Program-made: the position numbers and the translations under genes
Part shown: piece by piece, positions 52,109 through 62,374 of the stretch
Layout: each line of letters begins with the position of its first letter
How positions within the stretch are numbered: the first letter of the stretch is position 1
Notes under the pieces: model-generated
The model's database searches: none
Told to the model about the DNA's origin: nothing
What the model saw: only the letters and a program-made list of their open reading frames with translations
From: JACKNG01 sp050184115
GTDB taxonomy: Bacteria > Pseudomonadota > Gammaproteobacteria > Ga0077536
Assembly (NCBI GenBank): GCA_050184115.1
Contig: JBFXAQ010000007.1
Span: forward strand, 186,001-250,000
Reading direction: 5' to 3'
DNA: 64,000 bases

Positions 52109-54045
52109 GGGTGCCGCCCGCGGCACTCGGTGCGGACGACGCGGCGGCCCTGCTCGGGGCGACCGGCCCGATCGCAGAAGCACTACCGGGCTTCGCCGTG
52201 CGTGGCGAGCAACAGGCCATGGCGAACGCCGTGGCCGCGGCCATGGCGGCACGCGAAGTACTGGTGTGCGAGGCGGGCACCGGTACGGGCAAGACGCTCG
52301 CCTACCTCGTGCCGGCCTTCGCCAGCGGATTACGGACCGTGATCTCCACGGCCACCCGCACGCTCCAGGACCAGCTCTTCCACCGCGACCTGCCACTGGT
52401 CCAGGCCGCACTCGGCGGCGGACAGAAAGTCGCCCTGCTCAAGGGCCGGCAGAACTACCTGTGCCGTCATCGCCTCGCCCGCACCCTCGAAGACCCGGCG
52501 ACCGACTACCGACGCCTGCCGCTACTCAAGTACCTCGATCGCTGGGCGCGCGATTCCGCCAGCGGCGATCTCGAGGAAGTCAGCGTGCTTGGCGACGATC
52601 CCGGCCTGCGCGCTCACGTCACCTCGACGACGGAGAACTGTCTCGGCCAGGAATGTCCGGCCTGGGACACCTGCTATGTCGTACGTGCGCGTCGCGCAGC
52701 GGCCGAGGCCGACCTCGTCGTCGTCAATCACCACCTGTTGTTCGCCGACCTCGTGTTGCGCGAGGGCGGCTTCGCCGAACTCCTGCCCCATGCTGACGCC
52801 ATCGTCCTCGACGAGGCGCACAAGGTACCGGACATCGCCTCGAATTTCTTCGGGCGCTCGCTTTCGGGCCAGCAGATCGGAGCCTTCTGCCACGAGGCCA
52901 TCGCGCTGGCGGCGAGCGAAGCGAGTGACATGCCCGAGCTCGGCCGAGCACTGGCGCGCTTCGACGGCGCGCAGCTGCGCCTGCGCGAGGTATTACAGCC
53001 TCTGGGGCGGCGTCCGGAATGGCGCGCGGTGTGTGGTCGCCACGAGGTTGCCGCACCGCTCGAGGACGCCACGGCGGCACTCGAGGACGTGCTCGAAGGC
53101 CTGGAACTGGCCGCCGCGCGCAGCCCCGACCTCGACCAGATGCACGACCGGGCAGTCGAACTGGCCGACCGGTGGTCGTTGTTCGAGGCCGTTGGCGACG
53201 GCGCCACGGTGCGCTGGCTGGATACCAGCGCGCGTAATTTCACCGTCTACGAGACACCGATCAGTATCGCCAACGAGTTCTCGCTACGCGTTGCGGCGTC
53301 GCAGGCGGCGTGGATCATGACCTCGGCGACCCTTGCCGTGGACGGCCGCTTCGAACACTTCACCCGTGCGCTCGGTCTCGAAGGGGTACGCACGGCACTC
53401 TGGCAGAGCCCGTTCGACTACGCCCGCCAGTCGCTGCTCTACGTCCCGCCGCTCGCCAGCGAACCCGGGCGGCCGGATTTCGAACGCAGCGTCGTCGACG
53501 CGGCGCTGCCGGTGCTGGCGGCGAGCCGCGGGCGGGCGTTCTTCCTCTTCACCAGCTACCGTGCGCTCGATGCGGTGGCGGCGACGCTCGAGGTCGAGAC
53601 CGACTATGCCCTGCTGGTCCAGGGCAGCGCTCCGCGCAGTGCGTTGATCGAACGTTTCCTGGCTACACCGCGCGCGGTGCTGCTGGGGACGGCCTCGTTC
53701 TGGGAGGGGGTCGACGTGCGCGGCGATCGGCTGAGCTGCGTGATCATCGACAAGCTGCCATTCGGGGTTCCTGACGACCCTGTCACGCGGGCGCGCGCCG
53801 CCGCCCTGCGCGAGGCCGGCGAGGACCCCTTCAACGGCCTGCAGCTGCCAGAGGCGGTGACCGCGCTCAAGCAGGGCGCGGGGCGTCTGATTCGCGACGT
53901 CACCGACCGCGGCGTGCTGATGATCTGCGACACCCGCCTCGTCAGTCGCGGCTACGGCCGTGCCTTCCTGCGCTCGCTGCCGCCGATGCCGCTGACCCGC
54001 GCGGTGGGCGACGTCGAGGCCTTTTTCGACAACGCGGCGCCCTGA
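52105..54045 (+). CDS. DinG/YoaA-family Fe-S ATP-dependent DNA helicase
   Basis: A 646-residue XPD-like superfamily 2 helicase. Walker A AGTGTGKT is at 57-64 and VLDEAHK at about 234-240. The four 4Fe-4S ligands are visible as C120 (NYLC), C179, C184 and C190 (ENCLGQECPAWDTC). C-terminal motifs LFTSYRALDA, GTASFWEGVDVRGD and QGAGRLIRDVTDRG complete the helicase. The E. coli homologue YoaA handles replication-fork damage. The ATG overlaps the upstream stop by four bases. Confidence 0.94.
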   Translation: MRVPPAALGADDAAALLGATGPIAEALPGFAVRGEQQAMANAVAAAMAAREVLVCEAGTGTGKTLAYLVPAFASGLRTVISTATRTLQDQLFHRDLPLVQAALGGGQKVALLKGRQNYLCRHRLARTLEDPATDYRRLPLLKYLDRWARDSASGDLEEVSVLGDDPGLRAHVTSTTENCLGQECPAWDTCYVVRARRAAAEADLVVVNHHLLFADLVLREGGFAELLPHADAIVLDEAHKVPDIASNFFGRSLSGQQIGAFCHEAIALAASEASDMPELGRALARFDGAQLRLREVLQPLGRRPEWRAVCGRHEVAAPLEDATAALEDVLEGLELAAARSPDLDQMHDRAVELADRWSLFEAVGDGATVRWLDTSARNFTVYETPISIANEFSLRVAASQAAWIMTSATLAVDGRFEHFTRALGLEGVRTALWQSPFDYARQSLLYVPPLASEPGRPDFERSVVDAALPVLAASRGRAFFLFTSYRALDAVAATLEVETDYALLVQGSAPRSALIERFLATPRAVLLGTASFWEGVDVRGDRLSCVIIDKLPFGVPDDPVTRARAAALREAGEDPFNGLQLPEAVTALKQGAGRLIRDVTDRGVLMICDTRLVSRGYGRAFLRSLPPMPLTRAVGDVEAFFDNAAP

Positions 54046-54061
54046 ACCGGTCCTGCGCCGC

Positions 54062-55867
54062 TCAGGCGGCGAAGGGCCAGAACAGCGGGATCAGGACCGC
54101 ACCGAGCAGACCGATGAGCACCGTCAGGGGACCGCCGAGCCGCAGGTAGTCGTAGAAGCGGTAGCCACCGGGGCCGTAGATCATCAGGTTGGTGGGGTAG
54201 CCGATCGGCGTCGCCACGGCCATCGAGGCGGCCAGCATGATGGCGAGCACGAGGGGCATCAGATCGATGCCGAGCTGGTTCGAGGCGGCCTGCGCCACCG
54301 GCAGCATCAACACCGCCCCGGCCTTGGCGGTGACGATGCCCGCGAGCAGGGCGCTGAGCGTGAAGATCGCGACCAGCAGCGTGTGCGGACTGCTGCCACA
54401 CACATCGATGACCAGCGAACCCAGGTAGGCGGCCAGGCCGCTGACCTCCATCGCCTGGCCGAGGCCGAGCGCGCCGGCGACGACCAGCAGCACCTCCCAG
54501 TCGATCGCGCGGCGCGCAGCGGTCGCCCCGCAGCATTCGGTCGCGACCATGCCGAACGCTGCCAGCAGGCCGGCCTGCAGCATGCCGAAGATGCCAAGGG
54601 CGACGCTCAGGACGAGACCGGCGACGATGGCGAGCGCCAGCGGCGCGCGGCGCTCGTCGACCGGTTCGCGGCCGTCGACCTGGCTGACGAGATAGAAGTC
54701 GCGGCGGTTGCGTTGCTGCTCGATGAAACTGGGCCGGGCTTCGAGCAACAGCACGTCACCGGCCATCAGTTCGATGTCGCCGATCTTGCCGCGCACGCGT
54801 TCGCCATTGCGCGCGACGGCGATGACCGCCGCGCTGTAGATGGTGCGGAACTGGCCTTCGCGGATGGTCTGCCCGACCAGCGGGCAGGTGTTGCTGACGA
54901 CGGCCTCGACGAGGCGGCGCTTGCTGGGCGAGTCGGCGAGCTTGAAGACCTGGTCGGTGGCCGGGCGCAGGCCGGAGAAGCGCTGCAGGTCGATGACGGA
55001 GTCGACCACGCCGGCAAAGACCAGGTGGTCGCCGGCCGCCAGGCGCACGTTGCCCGACACCGCCGGCAATATCTCGCCGCCGCGATCGATCTCGATCAGG
55101 AACAGCCCGGGCAGGCCGCGCAGCCCGGCTTCGTCGATGCTGCGGCCAACCAGTTCGCTGTTCGCTTCCACCTGCATCTCGACCACGTACTCGCGGGCAT
55201 CGCCCAGGCTTTCGAACACCGGGCGGCGCAGCGGCAGCAGCCACGGACTGGCGTAGACGACGAACAAGAGGCCGATCACCGCGATCGGCAGCATCACCGG
55301 CGTGATTTCGAAGATGCCGAGGCCGGCGTGGTGACCGGCCGCGACCAGCCAGCCGTTGATGATCAGGTTGGTGCTGGTACCGATCAGGGTGCAGGCGCCG
55401 CCGAGGATGGCGGCGAAGGACAGTGGCATCAGCAGGCGGTTGGCGGCCAGCCGGTAGCGCCGTGCCCAGTCGTCCGTGACCGGCAGCAGCAGGGCGACCA
55501 GCGGCGTGTTGTTGAAGAAGCCGCTCATGAGCGCGGTCGGCCAGACCACGGCATGGCAGGCGCCGCGCTCGCTGCGCGGTGCGCCGAGCAGGCGGTTGAC
55601 CAGCATCTGCATGGCGCCGGTGTCACGCACCCCGGCGGCAACGACGAACAGGGCGGCGATGGTCACCACGCCTTCGTTGGCGAGGCCGGCGAAGGCACGC
55701 TGAACGTCGAGCACGCCGCGCACGATGGTGCCGTCGGCGCGTGTCGTCGGCAGGACCAGCAGCAGCGCGATGCCGGTCCAGACGACGAAGTCGGCATGGC
55801 GTGCGCTGCGCACCAGCATGACCAGCACGAACAGGATGACGAGGGCGGTGAGCAGCATTGGCGGCAT
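54062..55867 (-). CDS. SLC13-type transporter with two RCK-C (TrkA-C) domains
   Basis: A 601-residue membrane protein. The N- and C-terminal halves (about 1-190 and 410-601) contain the DASS/ArsB-like helices with GFFNNTPLVALLLPV and GTSTNLIINGW in the first repeat, and AKAGAVLMLPVAQ with TPIGYPTNLMIYGPGGYRF in the second. Between them lie two TrkA-C domains (about 210-290 and 300-380; AAGDHLVFAG and MAGDVLLLEARP). This architecture is common for bacterial sulfate or dicarboxylate carriers. Start ATG 55867 is chosen at the first membrane helix. Confidence 0.92.
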   Translation of the reverse strand: MPPMLLTALVILFVLVMLVRSARHADFVVWTGIALLLVLPTTRADGTIVRGVLDVQRAFAGLANEGVVTIAALFVVAAGVRDTGAMQMLVNRLLGAPRSERGACHAVVWPTALMSGFFNNTPLVALLLPVTDDWARRYRLAANRLLMPLSFAAILGGACTLIGTSTNLIINGWLVAAGHHAGLGIFEITPVMLPIAVIGLLFVVYASPWLLPLRRPVFESLGDAREYVVEMQVEANSELVGRSIDEAGLRGLPGLFLIEIDRGGEILPAVSGNVRLAAGDHLVFAGVVDSVIDLQRFSGLRPATDQVFKLADSPSKRRLVEAVVSNTCPLVGQTIREGQFRTIYSAAVIAVARNGERVRGKIGDIELMAGDVLLLEARPSFIEQQRNRRDFYLVSQVDGREPVDERRAPLALAIVAGLVLSVALGIFGMLQAGLLAAFGMVATECCGATAARRAIDWEVLLVVAGALGLGQAMEVSGLAAYLGSLVIDVCGSSPHTLLVAIFTLSALLAGIVTAKAGAVLMLPVAQAASNQLGIDLMPLVLAIMLAASMAVATPIGYPTNLMIYGPGGYRFYDYLRLGGPLTVLIGLLGAVLIPLFWPFAA

Positions 55868-55998
55868 GGTCGCGAACCCATCGGGCCGGCGCCACCGGGA
55901 GCCGGCGCCGCTGTGAGCGCCATCCACGGCGTGGACGGCGGGCGTAGTGTAGCGGAAGCCCTGTGCGCCGACGACGACAGGCAGCGACGCCGGGTCGC

Positions 55999-56004
55999 TA
56001 TACT
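55999..56004 (+). promoter_or_regulatory. Candidate -10 of the dUTPase gene
   Basis: TATACT in GTCGCTATACTGCGCGC lies 41 bases before the TTG start at 56046, in the 178-base gap after the divergent SLC13 gene. No clear -35 is visible. Confidence 0.4.
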
Positions 56005-56045
56005 GCGCGCGGATTGGCGGCTGGCCAGCCGCCGGGGAGACGTGC

Positions 56046-56687
56046 TTGGACGACGACGATTTGATGATCGAGAAGACGTTGGTGATGCTCGACATGCAGG
56101 ACGAGATGAACTGCCATGTCGACGCGGACTGGATGTCGCGCGGGCGCGAGTGGTACCGCGCCATCTGGATCGAATGTGCAGAGCTGATGGATCACTACGG
56201 TGGCTGGAAGTGGTGGAAGCACGCCGCGCCGGACCTCGAGCAGGCGATGCTCGAGCTCGTCGACATCTGGCATTTCGGCCTCAGCCTGCGTCTCGTCGCG
56301 GGCGGCACGCGTCGCGACATCGCGGCGGCCCTCGTCGCCGAGTGGAACGCGCCGCCGGCGACGCGCGGGTTCCTGGTCGAGGTCGAATCCCTGGCCGTGG
56401 CGGCACTGGACGGACGCCGCTTCGCCGTGGGCTCGGTGGCGAACCTGGTCGCTGCCTGCGGGCGCGGCTTCGACGATCTCCATCGCACCTACGTGGCCAA
56501 GAACGTGCTCAACGTGTTCCGCCAGGACCACGGCTATCGCAGCGGTTCCTACGTCAAGACCTGGGACGGGCGCGAAGACAACGTCGTGCTGGCGGAGCTG
56601 CTCGGCACCCTGGACAGCGATGCGGTCGATTTTCGTGAGCGGGTGTACGCCGCGCTCGAACGGGTTTACGTCACGCTCGAACGCTGA
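56046..56687 (+). CDS. Dimeric dUTP diphosphatase (all-alpha NTP-PPase superfamily)
   Basis: A 213-residue helical enzyme. Metal-binding glutamates appear in IWIECAELMDHYGGWKWWK (residues about 41-59) and MLELVDIWHFG near 68; the dUTPase-type block AKNVLNVFRQDHGYRSGSY (about 151-169) and KTWDGREDN follow. It removes dUTP to dUMP. I use the TTG at 56046, preceded by GGGGAGA at good distance; an internal ATG at 56064 is an alternative. Confidence 0.93.
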   Translation: MDDDDLMIEKTLVMLDMQDEMNCHVDADWMSRGREWYRAIWIECAELMDHYGGWKWWKHAAPDLEQAMLELVDIWHFGLSLRLVAGGTRRDIAAALVAEWNAPPATRGFLVEVESLAVAALDGRRFAVGSVANLVAACGRGFDDLHRTYVAKNVLNVFRQDHGYRSGSYVKTWDGREDNVVLAELLGTLDSDAVDFRERVYAALERVYVTLER

Positions 56688-56738
56688 GCGCCCGGGTTCC
56701 GACGCCGCGCGCGAGAACGCAACTGCAGCAGCGCCGGT

Positions 56739-57695
56739 TCAGGGCTGGGCGTCGAGGTAGCGCTCGGCGTCGAGGGCGGCCATGCAACCGGTGCCGGCCG
56801 AGGTGATGGCCTGGCGATAGACGGGATCGGAGACGTCGCCGGCGGCGAACACCCCGGGTACGCTGGTCTCGGTGGCGAAGCCGTGGCCCTGGCCGCTGCC
56901 GCGCACGCGGAGATAGCCACCGTCCATGTCGAGTTGGCCGGCGAAGATGTCGGTGTTCGGCTTGTGGCCGATGGCGATGAAGGTGCCGTGCACTTCGACC
57001 TCACGCGCCGCGCCGCTGTCGACGTGCCGCAGGCGGATGCCGGTGACGCCAGCCGTGTCGCCGAGAACCTCGTCGAGGACGTGGTTCCACAGGATGGAGA
57101 CGTTGCCGCCGGCGGCCTTGTCCTCGAGCCGGCGGGCCAGGATCTTCTCGGCGCGGAAGCTGTCGCGCCGATGCACCACGGTGACGTGGGAGGCGATGTT
57201 GGCGAGGTAGAGCGCTTCCTCCACCGCGGTGTTGCCGCCACCGATCACGGCCACCGGCTTGTTGCGGTAGAAGAAGCCGTCACAGGTTGCGCAGGCGGAC
57301 ACGCCGCGGCCCTTGAACGCTTCTTCGGACGGCAGACCGAGATACCGTGCCGAGGCGCCGGTGGCGATGATCAGGGCGTCGCAACTGTAGCTGGCACCGT
57401 CGCCGTGCAACAGGAACGGACGCTGGCCGAGTTCGACCCGGTTGACGTGGTCGTTGACGAGGCGCGTGCCGAAGCGCTCGGCATGGCGCTTCATGCGTTC
57501 CATCAGCTCCGGCCCCTGCACGCCGGCGTCGTCGCCGGGCCAGTTGTCGACGTCGGTCGTGGTCGTCATCTGGCCGCCGACCTCGACGCCGGTGAGCAGC
57601 ACGGGTTCGAGGGCCGCGCGCGCGGCATAGACCGCGGCGGTGTAGCCGGCCGGCCCCGAGCCGATGATGATGAGCTTGTGATGCTGGGTCGCCAT
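56739..57695 (-). CDS. trxB: Thioredoxin-disulfide reductase
   Basis: A 318-residue flavoprotein. FAD motif IIGSGPAGYTAAVYAARA at 10-27, the redox pair C135-C138 in SACATCDGFF, NADPH motif VIGGGNTAVEEALYLA near 155 and the C-terminal VFAAGDVSDP block are complete. It keeps thioredoxin reduced with NADPH. ATG 57695 is chosen; the frame is open upstream to 57794. A TAGCAT hexamer ends only nine bases before the ATG and no ribosome site is visible, so the mRNA may be nearly leaderless. Confidence 0.95.
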   Translation of the reverse strand: MATQHHKLIIIGSGPAGYTAAVYAARAALEPVLLTGVEVGGQMTTTTDVDNWPGDDAGVQGPELMERMKRHAERFGTRLVNDHVNRVELGQRPFLLHGDGASYSCDALIIATGASARYLGLPSEEAFKGRGVSACATCDGFFYRNKPVAVIGGGNTAVEEALYLANIASHVTVVHRRDSFRAEKILARRLEDKAAGGNVSILWNHVLDEVLGDTAGVTGIRLRHVDSGAAREVEVHGTFIAIGHKPNTDIFAGQLDMDGGYLRVRGSGQGHGFATETSVPGVFAAGDVSDPVYRQAITSAGTGCMAALDAERYLDAQP

Positions 57696-57774
57696 GGGCG
57701 CGAATGCTAGCACGCGTCCGAGCAGGCCGGCAGCGCGCGAACCGCGCCGCGCCAAGGGGCTCCGAGGCGTCGCC

Positions 57775-57804
57775 TTGGGAGCCCGTGCGGGCACCGCTTA
57801 TACT
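57775..57804 (+). promoter_or_regulatory. Promoter of the quinone oxidoreductase gene
   Basis: TTGGGA (57775-57780), an 18-base spacer and TATACT (57799-57804) form the best sigma-70 match in the window. The start codon is 38 bases downstream. It is divergent from trxB. Confidence 0.55.
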
Positions 57805-57842
57805 CGCCGGCCTGCCGTCCGTCGCAACCCTGGAGCCGAGTC

Positions 57843-58847
57843 ATGAATGCATTGCCCGCGACCATGCAGGCCGTCGAGATCACGGCGCCCGGCGGGCCCG
57901 AGGTACTGGCGCCGTGCACGCTGCCGTGCCCCGCGCCGGCCGCCGGCGAAGTCCTCATTCGCGTCCACGCGGCCGGCGTCAACCGTCCCGACTGCCTGCA
58001 ACGCGCCGGGCACTACCCGGTGCCGCCGGGCGCGAGCCCGCTGCCAGGGCTCGAGGTCGCCGGTGAGGTCGTGGCCCTCGGCGCGGGTGCCGAGCGCTGG
58101 CAGGTTGGCGACCGCGTCGTCGCGCTCACCCACGGCGGTGGTTACGCCGAGTACTGCGTCGCGGCGGCTAGCCACTGCCTGCCGTGGCCGGCGGGCCTGT
58201 CGGCGGTGGAAGCGGCCGGCCTGCCCGAGACCTGCTTCACCGTCTACCACAACCTGGTCGAGCGCGGCCGGCTCGCGGCTGGCGAGACGGCGCTCGTGCA
58301 CGGCGGTTCGAGCGGTATCGGCAGCACCGCCATCCAGGTTGCGCGCGGCCTCGGCGCCGAGATCCTCGTCACCGCGGGCAGCGCCGAGAAATGCGCCTAC
58401 TGCGTGGAACTCGGCGCTACCCATGCCATCGACTACCGCGAGGGCGATTGGGAGGAACAGGTGCGCGAGATCACCGCTGGCCGCGGGATCGACGTCGTTC
58501 TCGACATGGTCGGCGGTCCTTACATCCCCAAGAACATCCGCGTCCTCGCCAACGATGGGCGGTACGTCTTCATCGCCTTTCTCAAGGGCCCCACGGCCGA
58601 GGTCAATTTCGCCCCGGTGCTACTTAAGCGCCTGACCGTGACGGGTTCGACCCTGCGCCCGCAATCGGTCGCGGCCAAGGCGGCCATCGCGCGTGGGGTG
58701 GAGTCCACGTTGTGGCCGATGATCGCCGCCGGCCGCCTCGGCAGCCGCGTCCACGCGACGTTCCCGCTGGCTGCCGCCGCCGAGGCCCACACGCTGATGG
58801 AAAGCAGTGCCCATATGGGCAAACTCGTCCTGACCGTGCTGACCTGA
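57843..58847 (+). CDS. NAD(P)H quinone oxidoreductase (zeta-crystallin/PIG3 type)
   Basis: A 334-residue zinc-independent medium-chain reductase. The N-terminal GroES-like part has AAGVNRPDCLQRAGHYP near residue 40 and LPGLEVAGEVVALG near 65. The nucleotide fold has VHGGSSGIGSTAIQVARGLG near 155, and the family's VLDMVGGPYIPKN near 220. It lacks catalytic zinc ligands. It reduces quinones or enones with NADPH. It is divergent from trxB; both use NADPH and may share redox control, though no operator was recognised. Confidence 0.93.
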   Translation: MNALPATMQAVEITAPGGPEVLAPCTLPCPAPAAGEVLIRVHAAGVNRPDCLQRAGHYPVPPGASPLPGLEVAGEVVALGAGAERWQVGDRVVALTHGGGYAEYCVAAASHCLPWPAGLSAVEAAGLPETCFTVYHNLVERGRLAAGETALVHGGSSGIGSTAIQVARGLGAEILVTAGSAEKCAYCVELGATHAIDYREGDWEEQVREITAGRGIDVVLDMVGGPYIPKNIRVLANDGRYVFIAFLKGPTAEVNFAPVLLKRLTVTGSTLRPQSVAAKAAIARGVESTLWPMIAAGRLGSRVHATFPLAAAAEAHTLMESSAHMGKLVLTVLT

Positions 58848-58876
58848 GTCCCCACGACGCCCAGGGACTTCTCGGG

Positions 58877-58882
58877 CATAAT
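58877..58882 (+). promoter_or_regulatory. Candidate -10 of metK
   Basis: CATAAT in CGGGCATAATGCGCC lies 82 bases before the metK start and would give a leader of about 75 bases. No SAM riboswitch consensus is recognisable in that leader. Confidence 0.35.
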
Positions 58883-58963
58883 GCGCCGCTCGAAATCACC
58901 TACGGAGCGCGACCCCTTCGCTTGCGGGCGAGTTCCGTCATCTTAAGCACGAGGAGGATCGGC

Positions 58964-60154
58964 GTGCGTTCCAGCTATCTCTTCACCAGCGAATCGGTGT
59001 CCGAAGGGCATCCGGACAAGGTCTGCGACCGCATTTCCGACGAAGTGGTCGACGCCTATTTCCGCCAGGCCGTCGCGGAAGGGGCCGACGCTTCGAGGGT
59101 GCGCGTCGCCTGCGAAACGCTCGCCACCACCAATCGCGTCGTCATTGCCGGCGAAACGCGTGGGTCGGACAAAGTCGACGAGGCGCTCGTCGAGGAACTC
59201 GCGCGTCATGCCGTGCGCGACATCGGCTACGAGCAGGATGGCTTCCACTGGCAGAAGGCCAAGGTCGAGGTGCTGCTACACGCGCAGTCGGCCGACATCG
59301 CCCAGGGTGTCGATTCCGGTGAAGCCAAGGACGAGGGCGCAGGTGACCAGGGCATCATGTTCGGCTATGCCTGCCGCGAGACCGACGCGTTGATGCCGGC
59401 GCCGATCCACTACTCGCACAAGATCCTGGAACTGATGGCGGCGGCCCGGCATGCGGGCAAAGCGCCCGAACTGGGACCGGATTCCAAGAGCCAGGTCACG
59501 GTTCGCTATGAGAACGGCGTGCCGAAGGCCGTAACCCAGATCGTCGTCTCGACCCAGCACCTGGTGCCCGAGATGACCTCGGCCGACGTCCGCGCGGTCG
59601 TCGAACCCTACGTGCTCGAAGCCCTCCCGGCAGGCTGGGTGAGCAAGGACACCGCCTGGCACGTCAATCCGACCGGCGCGTTCGTCATCGGCGGGCCGGA
59701 CGGCGACTGCGGGCTCACGGGGCGCAAGATCATCGTCGACACCTACGGCGGCGCTGCCCCGCACGGTGGTGGCGCGTTCTCGGGCAAGGACCCGAGCAAG
59801 GTCGATCGCTCGGCCGCCTACGCCGCCCGCTACCTGGCCAAGAACGTCGTGGCGGCCGGTCTTGCCGATCGTTGCACCATCCAGCTGTCCTACGCGATCG
59901 GTGTAGCCAAGCCGCTGTCTCTCTATGTCGACCTGCACGGCACCGGCCAGGTCGACGAGGCGCGCCTCGAGACCGTGCTGATGGACGCCATGGACTTGAG
60001 TCCCCGCGGCATTCGGCAACATCTCGAGCTCAATCGGCCGATATACGCCCGGACCGCGGCCTATGGCCACTTCGGTCGTGCCCCGGAAGACGATGGCGGT
60101 TTCTCCTGGGAACGCGTCGACCTCGCCGACAAGCTGAAATCCGCCCTGGCGTGA
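58964..60154 (+). CDS. metK: S-adenosylmethionine synthetase
   Basis: A 396-residue enzyme making SAM from methionine and ATP. FTSESVSEGHPDKVCDRISD at 7-26 contains the methionine/ATP site (HPDK), GAGDQGIMFGYA near 125 is signature 1 and GGGAFSGKDPSKVDRSAAY near 265 is signature 2. The GTG start has GAGGAGG seven bases upstream. ahcY follows after 90 bases, so the two main enzymes of the activated methyl cycle are adjacent and probably coexpressed. Confidence 0.97.
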   Translation: MRSSYLFTSESVSEGHPDKVCDRISDEVVDAYFRQAVAEGADASRVRVACETLATTNRVVIAGETRGSDKVDEALVEELARHAVRDIGYEQDGFHWQKAKVEVLLHAQSADIAQGVDSGEAKDEGAGDQGIMFGYACRETDALMPAPIHYSHKILELMAAARHAGKAPELGPDSKSQVTVRYENGVPKAVTQIVVSTQHLVPEMTSADVRAVVEPYVLEALPAGWVSKDTAWHVNPTGAFVIGGPDGDCGLTGRKIIVDTYGGAAPHGGGAFSGKDPSKVDRSAAYAARYLAKNVVAAGLADRCTIQLSYAIGVAKPLSLYVDLHGTGQVDEARLETVLMDAMDLSPRGIRQHLELNRPIYARTAAYGHFGRAPEDDGGFSWERVDLADKLKSALA

Positions 60155-60244
60155 TCGGCGCCACCGGCACCGCCGTAGAACCAGTGTTCACCCGGCCGCG
60201 CTGACCCTCGCGCGGACGGAGCAATCAAAGAGGAACCGAACACC

Positions 60245-61699
<1,455 letters not shown>

Positions 61700-61758
61700 G
61701 AAGGGCGGGGGCACCGACCGCCGGCGACGGCGGGCGGCGCGACCGGGGAGGCGACGAC

Positions 61759-62304
61759 GTGCAGTGGGGTAACTCCGCGAATCGCTATGGCGTGGTGACG
61801 AAGTCCCTGCACTGGCTCACTGCGCTGCTCATACTCGGACTCATCTGGCTCGGCTGGTACATGGTCGATCTCAGCTACTTCGATCGCTGGTACACCGAGT
61901 CGCTCACCTGGCATCGCGTCCTCGGACTGCTCGTGTTCGCACTCGGTGTGGCGACTCTGGCCTGGCGGCTGGTGTCACCGTCACCGCCCTCGGTACCGAC
62001 GTTGAAACCCTGGGAGCGCGCGCTCGGCACCGCCATGCACCACCTGTTGTTCCTGATGGTGTTCGCCATACCGGTCAGCGGCTACCTGGTTTCGACATCC
62101 GCCGGCAAGTCCATCGACGTCTTCGGCTGGTTCGTGGTGCCGGCGCTGGTCGATGTTGACAGCACATTGCGCGATATCGCCATCGAGGTTCACTACTACC
62201 TTGCCTACAGCACCGCAGCCCTGGTAACGATGCATGCCGGGGCGGCGCTCAAGCACCAGTTCTTCGACCGCGACGGCACGCTGGCCCGAATGATCTGGAA
62301 GTAG
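61759..62304 (+). CDS. Cytochrome b561 family protein
   Basis: A 181-residue membrane protein with four helices. Probable haem ligands are the histidines in KSLHWLTALL (H18), LTWHRVLGLLVF (H52), MHHLLFLMVF (about H94) and EVHYYLAYSTAALVTMH (about H144 and H158). It matches the CybB branch, which passes electrons from quinol or to superoxide. GTG 61759 is the start. It follows ahcY after 59 bases. Confidence 0.92.
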   Translation: MQWGNSANRYGVVTKSLHWLTALLILGLIWLGWYMVDLSYFDRWYTESLTWHRVLGLLVFALGVATLAWRLVSPSPPSVPTLKPWERALGTAMHHLLFLMVFAIPVSGYLVSTSAGKSIDVFGWFVVPALVDVDSTLRDIAIEVHYYLAYSTAALVTMHAGAALKHQFFDRDGTLARMIWK

Positions 62305-62338
62305 GGGCGCCGACACGGGCAATCCTCGCCGCATCGGG

Positions 62339-62344
62339 TACAAT
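62339..62344 (+). promoter_or_regulatory. Candidate -10 of cysS
   Basis: TACAAT in CGGGTACAATCGTGGG lies 30 bases before the GTG start of cysS. No strong -35 is visible. Confidence 0.4.
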
Positions 62345-62374
62345 CGTGGGCCCTGTCCCCGTCCCGGCTCCGAC

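Noticed and set aside
58883..58963. Possible SAM or SAH riboswitch in the metK leader, and likewise in the metK-ahcY gap
   Set aside because: The leader is only about 75 bases and I could not find the conserved SAM-I/II or SAH core (for example GAGGAGCGCTGC with its partner strands). A covariance search would decide.
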